Assembly: GCF_014773265.1 (NCBI RefSeq)
Contig: NZ_JACWMY010000010.1
Span: forward strand, 62,001-126,000
Direction of reading: 5' to 3'
DNA from: Mucilaginibacter pankratovii
GTDB taxonomy: Bacteria > Bacteroidota > Bacteroidia > Sphingobacteriales > Sphingobacteriaceae
DNA length: 64,000 nucleotides
Shown one piece after another: positions 42,457 through 51,260 of this stretch. How positions within the stretch are numbered: the first letter of the stretch is position 1; each line of letters begins with the position of its first letter. Made by a program: the position numbers and the translations under genes. Below the pieces are notes generated by a model. It saw nothing but the letters and a program-made list of their open reading frames with translations, made no database searches and had not been told where the DNA came from.

Positions 42457-43113
42457 ATGCTTGATAAAACAGGAATAGCGAAACGCATCGCGAAAGAAAT
42501 AAAGGACGGTTACTATGTAAACCTGGGTATCGGCATACCTACGCTGGTAGCCAATTATATCCCCGAAAATATAGACGTAGTACTACAATCAGAGAACGGC
42601 TTGCTGGGTATGGGGCCGTTCCCCTTTGAGGGCGAGGAGGACCCCGATGTAATTAACGCAGGTAAACAAACCATCACCATGCTGCCCGGCTCGGCTGTAT
42701 TCGACTCTGCGATGAGCTTTGGGATGATCCGCTCTAAAAAGGTAAACCTGACCATCCTGGGCGCTATGGAGGTATCCGAAAATGGCGACATAGCCAACTG
42801 GAAGATCCCCGGCAAAATGGTAAAAGGCATGGGCGGCGCAATGGACTTGGTGGCATCTGCCGAGAATATCATTGTTGCCATGCAGCATGTAAACAAGGCC
42901 GGCGAGTCAAAACTACTCCCCAATTGCACCTTGCCCTTAACCGGCGTAAACTGCGTTAAAAAAATAGTGACCGAACTGGCCGTACTGGATGTTTTACCCG
43001 ACGGCGGTTTTAGGTTATTGGAGCGTGCCCCGGGCGTAAGTGTGGAAGAAATAATAAAAGCCACCGCTGGGAAATTGGTGATTGACGGAGAGATCCCGGA
43101 GATGGTGGTATAG
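42457..43113 (+). CDS. 3-oxoacid CoA-transferase, subunit B
   Basis: A 218-residue beta subunit. LGIGIPTLVANYIP precedes the catalytic Glu of SENGLLGMG (E46), which forms the covalent CoA thioester. Later blocks GSAVFDSAMSFGMIR and GAMEVSENGDIANWKIPGKM are conserved. It pairs with subunit A upstream. Both parts have full length. Confidence 0.9.
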   Translation: MLDKTGIAKRIAKEIKDGYYVNLGIGIPTLVANYIPENIDVVLQSENGLLGMGPFPFEGEEDPDVINAGKQTITMLPGSAVFDSAMSFGMIRSKKVNLTILGAMEVSENGDIANWKIPGKMVKGMGGAMDLVASAENIIVAMQHVNKAGESKLLPNCTLPLTGVNCVKKIVTELAVLDVLPDGGFRLLERAPGVSVEEIIKATAGKLVIDGEIPEMVV

Positions 43114-43210
43114 TCATTGAATGCGTTATGTTGAACTTGTTGCTACACCGTGGCTTTTGCAACCGTTTCAACTTTACAACCCGCTAACATTACAACTGCA
43201 AAATTCCACT

Positions 43211-43218
43211 TATCTTTG
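43211..43218 (+). promoter_or_regulatory. -7 box for rpe
   Basis: TATCTTTG matches TAnnTTTG, 5 bases before the rpe start, which implies a very short leader or leaderless start. No -33 TTTG is seen at 19 bases. Confidence 0.4.
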
Positions 43219-43223
43219 CTGCC

Positions 43224-43880
43224 ATGAACCACCTGATAGCGCCTTCCATATTAGCTGCCGATTTTGCAAACATGCAGCGCGATGTTGAAATGATGAACAA
43301 CAGCCAGGCCGACTGGATGCACTTTGATGTGATGGACGGCATGTTTGTGCCCAATATTTCTTTTGGTTTCCCGGTATTAAAGGCGGTAAAAAAGTACGCT
43401 ACCAAGCCAATTGACGTGCACCTGATGATCGTTGATCCCGACCGTTACCTTAAAGCATTCGCCGAGGGTGGCGCATACAGTATTACTGTACATTACGAGG
43501 CATGCCCCCACCTGCACCGCACCGTGCAGGCTATTAAAGAACTTGGTTGCAAGGCTTCCGTTGCCATCAATCCGCATACGCCAGCCTTGTTACTAAAGGA
43601 TATTATAGCCCAGCTGGATATGGTGCTGGTAATGTCGGTTAACCCGGGTTTCGGCGCTCAAAAGTTCATTCCCCATAGCTATACCAAAATAGCAGAGGTA
43701 AGGGAACTTGCCAAAAATGTTAATCCCGGTTTGCTGATAGAGGTAGACGGCGGGGTGGACGATACCAACGCAGCCCAGCTTTTGGCGGCAGGGGCAAACG
43801 TGTTAGTTGCCGGTAATTCGGTGTTCTCGGCACCAAACCCAACAGCAGCCATAACCGCGCTGAAGCAGGTTAGTCACTAA
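43224..43880 (+). CDS. rpe: Ribulose-phosphate 3-epimerase
   Basis: A 218-residue TIM-barrel epimerase joining ribulose 5-phosphate and xylulose 5-phosphate in the pentose phosphate pathway. Metal and catalytic residues are in WMHFDVMDGMFVPNISFG (H33, D35, D38) and DVHLMI; the phosphate loop LLIEVDGGVDDTNA and GANVLVAGNSVF is complete. It is a single-gene unit ahead of the serine genes. Confidence 0.95.
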   Translation: MNHLIAPSILAADFANMQRDVEMMNNSQADWMHFDVMDGMFVPNISFGFPVLKAVKKYATKPIDVHLMIVDPDRYLKAFAEGGAYSITVHYEACPHLHRTVQAIKELGCKASVAINPHTPALLLKDIIAQLDMVLVMSVNPGFGAQKFIPHSYTKIAEVRELAKNVNPGLLIEVDGGVDDTNAAQLLAAGANVLVAGNSVFSAPNPTAAITALKQVSH

Positions 43881-44030
43881 ATACCTGTTGCTGCTGCCTA
43901 TAGACTTGTCTTATGTCAACTATTTCTAAAAAATGTAAAAAAAGTCTATGAACTTTGTAGGATTTATTAACTTCGGCACTTCAAAATACAAAGTTGATAA
44001 TCAAACATCAGCATAAAATAAACTCATAAT

Positions 44031-45098
44031 ATGAAACACAATTTCGGTGCCGGCCCCGGCATATTACCACACGAAGTGTTAAAGCAGGCTGCAGCAGCAG
44101 TAATTGATTTTAACGGTACAGGTTTGTCTTTGCTCGAAATTTCGCACCGATCGCCGGAATTTGAAGCGGTGTTAGACGAAGCTGTTAAACTGGTAAAAGA
44201 ACTGTTTGAAGTTCCTGCGGGGTATTCGGTATTGTTTTTACAGGGCGGTGCCAGCACGCAATTTGCTTTGGCACCATACAACTTGCTGCCCGAAGGCGGT
44301 AAAGCTGCATACCTGGAAACAGGCGTTTGGGCCAACAAGGCATTAAAGGAAGCCAAGTTTTTTGGCGAGGTGCAGGTTGTTGCAACTTCAAAAGAAAGCA
44401 ACTTTACTTACATCCCTAAGGATTATGAAATACCTGCCGATGCAGCATATTTCCACATCACATCAAACAACACCATTTATGGTACGCAGTTGAAGCAGTT
44501 TCCTAAATCGCCTATACCGGTTGTTTGCGATATGTCTTCGGATATTTTTAGCCGCAAAGTAAACGTTGCCGATTTTGGCGTGATATACGCCGGCGCGCAA
44601 AAAAACATGGGCCCTGCCGGTGTTACTTTGGTAATTGTAAAAGATGATCTGTTGGGCAAAACCGGCCGCAAAATTCCGGCTATGTTTAACTACCAGGTGC
44701 AGATAGAAGGTGGCTCGATGTACAATACCCCGCCATGCTTTGCTATTTACGTATCGATGTTAACGCTTAACTGGCTGAAAGCCAAAGGTGGTGTTGAAGC
44801 TATCGAAAAAGAGAACGATGCCAAAGCAAAAGTGCTTTACGAAGAAATAGACCGCAACCCATTCTTTAAGGCCGTTGCCGCAACGGAAGACCGCTCGCAC
44901 ATGAACGTTTGCTTTGTTGCCGCTAACCCCGAGCACGAAAAACCTTTCCTGAAGCTTTGCGACGAAAAAGGTATTGTAGGCTTAAAAGGCCACAGAAGCG
45001 TAGGCGGTTTCCGCGCATCTATTTACAACGCATTGCCTATCACCAGCGTTTACGTGCTGATAGACGCCATGCAAGAGTTTGCTGAGAAGAATAAATAA
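44031..45098 (+). CDS. serC: Phosphoserine aminotransferase
   Basis: A 355-residue fold-type I PLP enzyme that converts 3-phosphohydroxypyruvate to phosphoserine. The start HNFGAGPGILPHEVLKQA, the loop GGASTQFALAP, the PLP-lysine region YAGAQKNMGPAG (K near 191), and GHRSVGGFRASIYNA at the end are family hallmarks. The next gene is serA, 94 bases on, so the operon makes the first two steps of serine synthesis. SerB is not in the window. Confidence 0.95.
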   Translation: MKHNFGAGPGILPHEVLKQAAAAVIDFNGTGLSLLEISHRSPEFEAVLDEAVKLVKELFEVPAGYSVLFLQGGASTQFALAPYNLLPEGGKAAYLETGVWANKALKEAKFFGEVQVVATSKESNFTYIPKDYEIPADAAYFHITSNNTIYGTQLKQFPKSPIPVVCDMSSDIFSRKVNVADFGVIYAGAQKNMGPAGVTLVIVKDDLLGKTGRKIPAMFNYQVQIEGGSMYNTPPCFAIYVSMLTLNWLKAKGGVEAIEKENDAKAKVLYEEIDRNPFFKAVAATEDRSHMNVCFVAANPEHEKPFLKLCDEKGIVGLKGHRSVGGFRASIYNALPITSVYVLIDAMQEFAEKNK

Positions 45099-45101
45099 AG
45101 A

Positions 45102-45190
45102 TAGTTCACCAGTTCATTGGTTCAATAGTTCATTAGCATTAATGAGGCGAACCAATGAACTAATGAACAAATGAACCATTGAACCAAACA
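45102..45190. repeat. Word-repeat spacer (GTTCATTG type) between serC and serA
   Basis: TTGGTTCAATAGTTCATTAG near 45118-45137 faces CTAATGAACAAATGAACC from about 45160, giving a long possible stem. It fills nearly the whole serC-serA gap and ends a few bases before the serA start. Confidence 0.65.
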
Positions 45191-45192
45191 AC

Positions 45193-46146
45193 ATGATCAA
45201 AATATTAGCCAATGACGGCATCGACCCGATAGGCAAAAAAATGTTAGAAGACGCGGGCTTTTTTGTTGAAACCAACAATATCCCGCAGGATGAATTACCG
45301 GTACGCTTACAGGAGTTCGACGCGATAACCGTGCGCAGTGCAACCAAGGTGCGTAAAGCCCTTATCGACGCTGTTCCCGGACTTAAACTGATCGGTCGTG
45401 GTGGCGTAGGCGTTGATAACATCGACGTGGAATACGCAAAAGAAAAAGGCATCGGTGTTTACAATACCCCGGCATCTTCTTCTTTATCTGTTGCCGAGCT
45501 GGTATTTGCGCAGCTTTTTACCGGTGTGCGTTTCCTGCACGATAGCAACCGCAAAATGCCGGTTGATGGTGGCACAAAATTTAACGATCTGAAAAAGGCT
45601 TACGCCAAAGGTGTTGAGCTGCGTGGCAAAACACTGGGTATTGTAGGCTTTGGCCGTATCGGCAGAGAGGTAGCAAAAATCGCTATCGGCGTGGGTATGG
45701 ATGTTATAGCCTATGATCTTTTCCCTTTCAACCCCGAAGTGGAGATCGTTTTAGGTACTGGCGGTACCAAAGTTAACGTAACTGTTAAAACAGCTACGCT
45801 TGATGAAATTATCAAAACAGCAGACTTTATTACCCTGCACACACCATTTATTGATAAAGCCTTAATTGGTGCCGAAGAACTGGCGCAAATGAAAAAAGGA
45901 GTTCAGTTGATCAACATCTCCCGTGGCGGCTTAATTGACGAGCTGGCATTGATCGAAGCGCTGAACAACGGCCAGGTATCATACGCGGCATTAGACGTGT
46001 TTGATAACGAACCAACCCCACGTGCAGAGATCCTGGCTCATCCAAAAATTTCGCTTACTCCGCACATCGGTGCGGCTACCAACGAAGCGCAGGAGCGTAT
46101 TGGCGTGGAGCTGGCAAGCTTAATTATCGCGCATTTTAAAGGATAA
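45193..46146 (+). CDS. serA: D-3-phosphoglycerate dehydrogenase
   Basis: A 317-residue NAD-dependent dehydrogenase. The Rossmann motif is GIVGFGRIGREVAKIA (around 150-165), the catalytic Arg is in NISRGGLID (about 240), and the His is in THPHIG-like LTPHIGAATNEAQ (about 295). It lacks the C-terminal ACT domain, so serine feedback through that domain is not expected. It follows serC. A strong terminator closes the operon at 46167. Confidence 0.92.
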   Translation: MIKILANDGIDPIGKKMLEDAGFFVETNNIPQDELPVRLQEFDAITVRSATKVRKALIDAVPGLKLIGRGGVGVDNIDVEYAKEKGIGVYNTPASSSLSVAELVFAQLFTGVRFLHDSNRKMPVDGGTKFNDLKKAYAKGVELRGKTLGIVGFGRIGREVAKIAIGVGMDVIAYDLFPFNPEVEIVLGTGGTKVNVTVKTATLDEIIKTADFITLHTPFIDKALIGAEELAQMKKGVQLINISRGGLIDELALIEALNNGQVSYAALDVFDNEPTPRAEILAHPKISLTPHIGAATNEAQERIGVELASLIIAHFKG

Positions 46147-46166
46147 TTCTTTTCTTAAATATATTG

Positions 46167-46205
46167 AAACGGCCTTTGACGAAAAGTCAAAGGCCGTTTT
46201 GTTTT
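46167..46205 (+). terminator. Rho-independent terminator after serA
   Basis: AAACGGCCTTTGAC (46167-46180) and GTCAAAGGCCGTTT (46186-46199) pair perfectly around GAAAA, with a T-rich tail. Confidence 0.92.
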
Positions 46206-46263
46206 ACCAGGGGCGGTGTTATCATTAATAACCAATACTTTGGTTCCCCTTCAGGTCAGGGGG

Positions 46264-47520
46264 TTACGGCTTATCCATTCCGCCCATAAAAGGCTCGGTG
46301 GCGGGGGAGTCGTTTATCAGTATCAGCAACTGGTACATCTCATTGATATTAGCGTATTGGTCTTTGCCCATCAGGAAGCTTTTGTCGCCTTTAAATGGAT
46401 TGCCTTTGGCACTAAGGTTAAACAATACGCCTTTAGCCGTTTTATGATAAGCTTCCAGCAGGTCTCCGTCGCTTACGCTTTGGATGCAATAGTCCGACAG
46501 GTTCTCCGCCTGCCTGTAAATATTCCCGGTTTTAATGGTATCGCGGTTAGGCTTGGGCGACATGGCATACCCGCCGTTGTATACCATCAATGCCGAACAC
46601 AGGCCTTTTACCGCGGCCGATCTTTTTAGCAGGGCTGCAAAGCGCAGGTCCTTTGGCTGGTCGGTTTGTTTGATGTGGAAGCCGCCAAAAAGCCCCATAA
46701 GCTTTTGGTTTTGCAGTTTATAGCGCTGCTTGTAAATATTAAAGTTTTCCAGCATTACACTGTCGCGCCGCGTATCGCTGTTGCCTTTCAGGGCGATGCT
46801 GAGCCGCTCGTAAGTGTTCCGCAGTAAGAAAGTAGCATCAAAGTATAGTTTACCAAGGGCTTTCTTATACAGGGCGGAGTCGGCTTTATAGGCAGGGTAG
46901 AGCTTTATAATTTCGTTTGCGATATCTTTTCCAACTCCTTTTTCAGCGTCAATTTTATTAATGGCTACTCCAACTGGTGTATTGGCATTATCGCCGGTAA
47001 AAATGTTTTGCTGTAGGTATTTTATGGCCTTGCGGTGCCCAAATTCTATATCCACGGGCAAAATCATGATGCTTTTCTCGGCAGGCAGCGATCGGTTCAA
47101 AGCGTACAGTTTCCGGTAAAACTCATGCACGCTTTTATTGTAGTAGTAGGTGCCGGCGTAGCCTGCGAACACCGCTTCGTATTTACTTTCGTCGCCTGTT
47201 TGCAGGTAATTGTTAAGCATCAGGCCGTCGATGTAGCCAAGCTCTACCAGTAGGTACCTGATGCCGGCAGTTTTTTGCAGGTAAGCCACCAGGTTGAACT
47301 GGATATCGTAGGAGTATTTTATGCCGTGCCCTTCGCCGATGAGGAAGAGCTGGTTTTTTAAAACCTCGGGAGTGAACACGCGTTTTATATTTGCGAAACC
47401 CTCGCCATCCCATGTTGCATAATTTTTGGCAAGGTAATCGGTTTTGCCGTTATTTGTTTGTGCAAATGAGGTAGTTAAGGCGGATAAAAGAAAGATAAAA
47501 AGAATAAACCTGGCTTTCAT
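46264..47520 (-). CDS. Exported erythromycin-esterase-like protein
   Basis: About 418 residues from ATG 47520 (MKARFILFIFLLSALTTSFA, signal peptide, cut near 20). The frame runs on to 47715, but that extension covers the divergent DinB gene and lacks the signal. The pattern LFLIGEGHGIKYSYDIQF (about 55-72), with a Glu-His close together, and later IEFGHRKA resembles the erythromycin esterase-like fold found also in many non-resistance proteins. It is exported, so true macrolide resistance is unlikely. Role unknown. Confidence 0.65.
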   Translation of the reverse strand: MKARFILFIFLLSALTTSFAQTNNGKTDYLAKNYATWDGEGFANIKRVFTPEVLKNQLFLIGEGHGIKYSYDIQFNLVAYLQKTAGIRYLLVELGYIDGLMLNNYLQTGDESKYEAVFAGYAGTYYYNKSVHEFYRKLYALNRSLPAEKSIMILPVDIEFGHRKAIKYLQQNIFTGDNANTPVGVAINKIDAEKGVGKDIANEIIKLYPAYKADSALYKKALGKLYFDATFLLRNTYERLSIALKGNSDTRRDSVMLENFNIYKQRYKLQNQKLMGLFGGFHIKQTDQPKDLRFAALLKRSAAVKGLCSALMVYNGGYAMSPKPNRDTIKTGNIYRQAENLSDYCIQSVSDGDLLEAYHKTAKGVLFNLSAKGNPFKGDKSFLMGKDQYANINEMYQLLILINDSPATEPFMGGMDKP

Positions 47521-47613
47521 TTCGTTATGATTGTTTGCCGGCAAGACGATACTTACAGCCCAAACGTTGCAAGCGGCTTTTGTTTTTACACGTGCTTTAT
47601 ACACATTAAACCA

Positions 47614-48147
47614 ATGAGGATCATCCAGCCACCCAAACCGGGCGATTACCCGCCGTATGCCGATATGTACATGAAGCTGATACCAACCGATGGGATGGTG
47701 CTGAAGTATCTGCAAAACAACTTCTACCGCATGAAGGAACTGATCTATTCGCTGCCCGAAAGTACGCTATACCATCGCTATGCTCCCGGCAAATGGAGCA
47801 TCAAAGAAACGCTGGTGCATATTATAGATGATGAACGCATCTTTGCTTACCGCGCCCTGCGCTTCGCCCGTAATGAGCAGCAGAACCTGATAGGTTTCGA
47901 CCAGGACAGTTACGCCAAATACTCCGGCGCCGATAAACGCGATCTCGATAATATTTTTGAGGAATACGAGGCGGTTCGCCTGGCTACCGTCGCCTTGTTT
48001 AACGGCCTGCCCGAGGAAGCTTTCGACCGGATGGGGCATGGTACCGGCACCTTTAACGATGCCACCGTACGCGCCTTAGCCTACCACATAGCCGGCCACG
48101 AAATGCATCATTACTTTTTAATAAAGAACAAGTATTTGAGGATGTAG
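47614..48147 (+). CDS. DinB-family protein
   Basis: About 177 residues from ATG 47614 (MRIIQPPKPGDYPPYADMYM). The longer frame to 47527 is rejected for lack of conservation and overlap with the divergent gene. The DinB four-helix metal site is suggested by WSIKETLVHIIDDERIFAYR and HIAGHEMHHYFLI, giving three His residues. DinB proteins may be metal- or thiol-dependent S-transferases. The exact reaction is not known. Confidence 0.85.
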   Translation: MRIIQPPKPGDYPPYADMYMKLIPTDGMVLKYLQNNFYRMKELIYSLPESTLYHRYAPGKWSIKETLVHIIDDERIFAYRALRFARNEQQNLIGFDQDSYAKYSGADKRDLDNIFEEYEAVRLATVALFNGLPEEAFDRMGHGTGTFNDATVRALAYHIAGHEMHHYFLIKNKYLRM

Positions 48148-48171
48148 GGCGAACAACGTGTTTCTCCACTG

Positions 48172-48250
48172 CGTCATTGCGAGGAACGAAGCAATCTCTA
48201 CGCCTTGCATTACCGCTCTGCATATCGGGAGATTGCTTCGTGCAATGACG
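48172..48250. repeat. REP-like palindrome, TCATTGCGAG type
   Basis: CGTCATTGCGAGGAACGAAG (from 48172) and GCTTCGTGCAATGACG (to 48250) form inverse ends; the inner AAGCAATCTC and GAGATTGCTT pair too. It belongs to the family of 42307-42441. It lies between DinB and the thrS promoter. Confidence 0.8.
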
Positions 48251-48309
48251 TGATGTTCAGCGCTGTTCAGCAAATCCACAATTTTACTTCCTACCTATAA
48301 ATAAAATCC

Positions 48310-48351
48310 TATTTTTGCGCTAAATGTAAATCACGTTAGTATGTGATTTTT
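48310..48351 (+). promoter_or_regulatory. -7 box and leader hairpin for thrS-infC-rpmI-rplT
   Basis: TATTTTTG (48310-48317) matches TAnnTTTG, about 75 bases before thrS. Just after the likely start site a hairpin AAATCAC/GTGATTT (48328-48349) is followed by T's, like a weak terminator. This might allow attenuation of the operon, but there is no T-box or recognisable regulatory peptide. Confidence 0.4.
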
Positions 48352-48391
48352 ATCGTCCATTATTTTATTAACTTTTAAATCATAGTTGTAG

Positions 48392-50317
48392 ATGATTAGT
48401 ATTACACTTCCTGATGGTTCCGTTCGTCAGTACGACAAAGGAATCACTGCTATGCAGATAGCGTTGTCTATCTCCGAAGGTTTGGCACGTAACGTATTAG
48501 CCGCCGAAGTAAACGGCGAGGTATGGGATGCCAGCCGCCCAATTGATGAAGATTCATCCGTAAAATTATTAACCTGGAACGATCCTAAAGGTAAATCAAC
48601 CTATTGGCACTCCTCAGCGCACTTGCTGGCAGAAGCTTTGGAGGCATTGTATCCGGGTACCAAATTCGGTATCGGTCCTGCTATCGAAACCGGTTTTTAT
48701 TACGATGTGGATTTTGGCGACGAGACCCTCTCATCCGACGATTTTAAAAAGATCGAGGATAAGATGATCGAACTGGCTAAGGCCAAAAACGAATACATCC
48801 GCAAACCGGTGAGCAAAGCCGATGCAATTGAATATTTTACAGAGAAAGGCGACGAGTACAAACTCGACCTGATCAAAGACCTGCCCGATGGCAGCATAAC
48901 TTTTTACACACAAGGTAACTTTACCGATCTGTGTCGCGGGCCGCATATACCTAACACAGGCTTTGTAAAGGCGGCCAAGCTAATGAGCCTTGCCGGTGCC
49001 TACTGGCGCGGCGATGAGAGCCGTAAGCAGCTTACACGTATCTACGGGGTTACTTTCCCTAAAGCAAGTGAGCTTACTGAATACCTGCACCTGATCGAAG
49101 AAGCCAAAAAACGCGATCACCGTAAATTGGGCAAGGAACTGGAACTGTTTGCTTTTAGCGAAAAAGTGGGCATGGGTTTACCGTTATGGTTACCAAAAGG
49201 CACCGCCCTGCGCGAACGCCTGCAAAACTTTTTGCAGAAAGCCCAGGTAAAAGCCGGTTACGAGCAGGTGATGACCCCGCACATCGGGCATAAAAACTTG
49301 TATGTAACTTCGGGCCACTACGAAAAATACGGCGCGGATTCTTTCCAGCCGATCCGTACCCCGCAGGAAGGGGAGGAGTTCTTCCTGAAACCGATGAACT
49401 GCCCGCACCACTGCGAGATCTATAAAACAAAACCACGGTCGTATAAGGACCTGCCAGTTCGTTTGGCGGAGTTTGGTACCGTATACCGTTACGAGCAAAG
49501 CGGTGAGCTGCACGGCTTAACCCGCGTACGTGGCTTTACACAGGATGATGCCCACTTGTTTTGCCGCCCCGACCAGGTGAAGGAGGAGTTTAAAAAGGTT
49601 ATCGACCTGGTGCTGTACGTATTTGGCGCCCTTGGCTTCGAAAACTACACCGCACAGGTTTCCCTGCGCGATCCGGAGAACAAAACCAAATACATCGGTA
49701 CCGATGAGAACTGGGCATTAGCCGAGTCTTCCATCATCGAAGCTGCGGCTGAGAAAGGCTTAACTACCGTTGTTGAACTGGGCGAGGCCGCTTTCTACGG
49801 TCCCAAGCTCGATTTTATGGTGAAGGATGCCCTCGGCCGTAAATGGCAATTGGGTACCATCCAGGTAGATTACAACCTGCCCGAGCGTTTCGAGCTGGAA
49901 TACACCGGTAGCGATAATCAAAAGCACCGCCCGGTGATGATCCACCGTGCGCCGTTTGGTTCGATGGAACGTTTTATTGCCGTACTGATAGAGCATTGCG
50001 CGGGTAATTTCCCGCTGTGGTTATCACCAGAGCAGTTTATTATCCTCCCGATATCGGAAAAGTATGAAGATTATGCAAAAAAACTTTCAGATGAGTTAAA
50101 AGATTCCGATATTTGCGGGCTAATTGATTTCAGAGATGAAAAGATTGGTCGCAAAATACGCGACGCTGAAGTTAAAAAGATCCCATACATGCTTATAGTG
50201 GGCGAAAAAGAAGCAGCCGAAGGGCAGGTTTCGGTTCGTAAACATGGGCAGGGCGATTTGGGAAGCATGAGCATAGAAGAATTTAAACAACAAATAATTA
50301 AAGAAATAACAGTATAA
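48392..50317 (+). CDS. thrS: Threonyl-tRNA synthetase
   Basis: A 641-residue class II synthetase. It starts with a TGS domain (about 1-62, MISITLPDGSVRQYDKG), then the editing domain (SAHLLAEALEALYPGTKF), then the catalytic core with the zinc ligand in MNCPHHC (Cys about 337), the HGLTRVRGFTQDDAHLF motif (His about 388) and a final His in MIHRAPFGSMERF, then the anticodon-binding domain (about 540-641). All parts are intact. It is first in the operon with infC 1 base after its stop. Confidence 0.97.
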   Translation: MISITLPDGSVRQYDKGITAMQIALSISEGLARNVLAAEVNGEVWDASRPIDEDSSVKLLTWNDPKGKSTYWHSSAHLLAEALEALYPGTKFGIGPAIETGFYYDVDFGDETLSSDDFKKIEDKMIELAKAKNEYIRKPVSKADAIEYFTEKGDEYKLDLIKDLPDGSITFYTQGNFTDLCRGPHIPNTGFVKAAKLMSLAGAYWRGDESRKQLTRIYGVTFPKASELTEYLHLIEEAKKRDHRKLGKELELFAFSEKVGMGLPLWLPKGTALRERLQNFLQKAQVKAGYEQVMTPHIGHKNLYVTSGHYEKYGADSFQPIRTPQEGEEFFLKPMNCPHHCEIYKTKPRSYKDLPVRLAEFGTVYRYEQSGELHGLTRVRGFTQDDAHLFCRPDQVKEEFKKVIDLVLYVFGALGFENYTAQVSLRDPENKTKYIGTDENWALAESSIIEAAAEKGLTTVVELGEAAFYGPKLDFMVKDALGRKWQLGTIQVDYNLPERFELEYTGSDNQKHRPVMIHRAPFGSMERFIAVLIEHCAGNFPLWLSPEQFIILPISEKYEDYAKKLSDELKDSDICGLIDFRDEKIGRKIRDAEVKKIPYMLIVGEKEAAEGQVSVRKHGQGDLGSMSIEEFKQQIIKEITV

Positions 50318-50318
50318 C

Positions 50319-50885
50319 TTGGCTTTAAACAAACCTTTCAACAGAGGACCAAGGCTCCCTTTTAAGAAAAAAGAAGCCGAACACAATATCAATCAGTTCA
50401 TTAGGGCTCAGGAAGTGCGCCTTGTAGGTGACAACGTTGAGCAGGGTATATTCTCGTTAAGAGATGCTTTGGCGATAGCTCAGGAACAAGAACTCGACCT
50501 GGTTGAGATCTCCCCGAACGCTAACCCGCCGGTTTGTAAAGTAACAGACTATAACAAGTTTATTTACGAGCAAAAAAAGAAGCTTAAAGAGATAAAAAGC
50601 AACGCCAAGCAAACTGTAATTAAAGAGATCCGTTTCGGGCCTAATACTGATGACCATGATTTCGACTTTAAGTTGAAACATGCCACCAAGTTTTTAGAAG
50701 CCGGCGAAAAGGTGAGGGCATACGTGCACTTTAAAGGTCGTGCCATTGTTTACAAAGAGCAGGGCGAGATCTTGTTGTTGCGTTTTGCACAGGCTTTAGA
50801 AGAAGTGGGTAAGGTAGAGCAACTACCAAAGCTGGAAGGAAAGCGGATGTTTTTAACCGTAGCCCCGAAAGCGTTGAAAAAATAA
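50319..50885 (+). CDS. infC: Translation initiation factor IF-3, starting at TTG
   Basis: A 188-residue IF-3. IF3-N has FIRAQEVRLVGDN and VEISPNANPPVCKVTDYNKFIYEQ; IF3-C has IKEIRFGPNTDDHD through LPKLEGKRMFLTVAPK. The frame is closed upstream at 50307-50309, and there is no in-frame ATG until near the C-terminus (RMF), so the start must be the TTG at 50319 (TTG GCT TTA AAC) or another non-ATG codon. In Escherichia coli, infC starts with AUU and is autoregulated because IF-3 rejects such starts. The same logic may apply here. Confidence 0.93.
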   Translation: MALNKPFNRGPRLPFKKKEAEHNINQFIRAQEVRLVGDNVEQGIFSLRDALAIAQEQELDLVEISPNANPPVCKVTDYNKFIYEQKKKLKEIKSNAKQTVIKEIRFGPNTDDHDFDFKLKHATKFLEAGEKVRAYVHFKGRAIVYKEQGEILLLRFAQALEEVGKVEQLPKLEGKRMFLTVAPKALKK

Positions 50886-50887
50886 TA

Positions 50888-50922
50888 AATGTGCAGATTT
50901 CAGATGTGCAGATGTGCAAATG
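50888..50922. repeat. Short word repeat (ATGTGCAGAT) in infC-rpmI gap
   Basis: ATGTGCAGATTTCAGATGTG and following GCAGATGTGCAAATG make three imperfect direct copies of ATGTGCAGAT. It is a direct-repeat version of the word spacers seen elsewhere. Confidence 0.5.
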
Positions 50923-50983
50923 AAACTGATAAAAATAAAGCGTTGAGAAACGTGAATATCTAAAAACAAACAAATAGAGAGTT

Positions 50984-51184
50984 ATGCCAAAAATGAAAAC
51001 CAATTCCAGTGCAAAAAAGCGTTTTAAGCTTACTGGAACCGGTAAAATTTCCCGTAAAAACGCATACAAAAGCCACATCTTAACCAAGATGTCGACAAAA
51101 CGTAAGCGTAACTTAGGTCACACCAGCTTAGTGTCTAATGCTGACTTAGGTAACGTAAAACGTATGCTTTGTATCGGAAAGTAA
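50984..51184 (+). CDS. rpmI: 50S ribosomal protein L35
   Basis: A 66-residue basic protein: start PKMKTNSSAKKRFKLTGTGK and end GNVKRMLCIGK are standard L35. It binds 23S rRNA in the large subunit. Order thrS-infC-rpmI-rplT is the usual one in bacteria. Confidence 0.97.
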   Translation: MPKMKTNSSAKKRFKLTGTGKISRKNAYKSHILTKMSTKRKRNLGHTSLVSNADLGNVKRMLCIGK

Positions 51185-51260
51185 TTACACAAATTTTTTA
51201 ACCAGGTATTAGAGTACAAAAGCTTCCGAGAGGGACACTCACTACCAAAAACAACAACAC

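Noticed and set aside
46264..47520. Macrolide resistance by erythromycin esterase
   Set aside because: Only a general fold resemblance; the protein is exported and the family has many other members.
47521..47715. 65-codon extension of the Ere-like gene
   Set aside because: It would place the signal peptide inside the protein and lies over the DinB gene.
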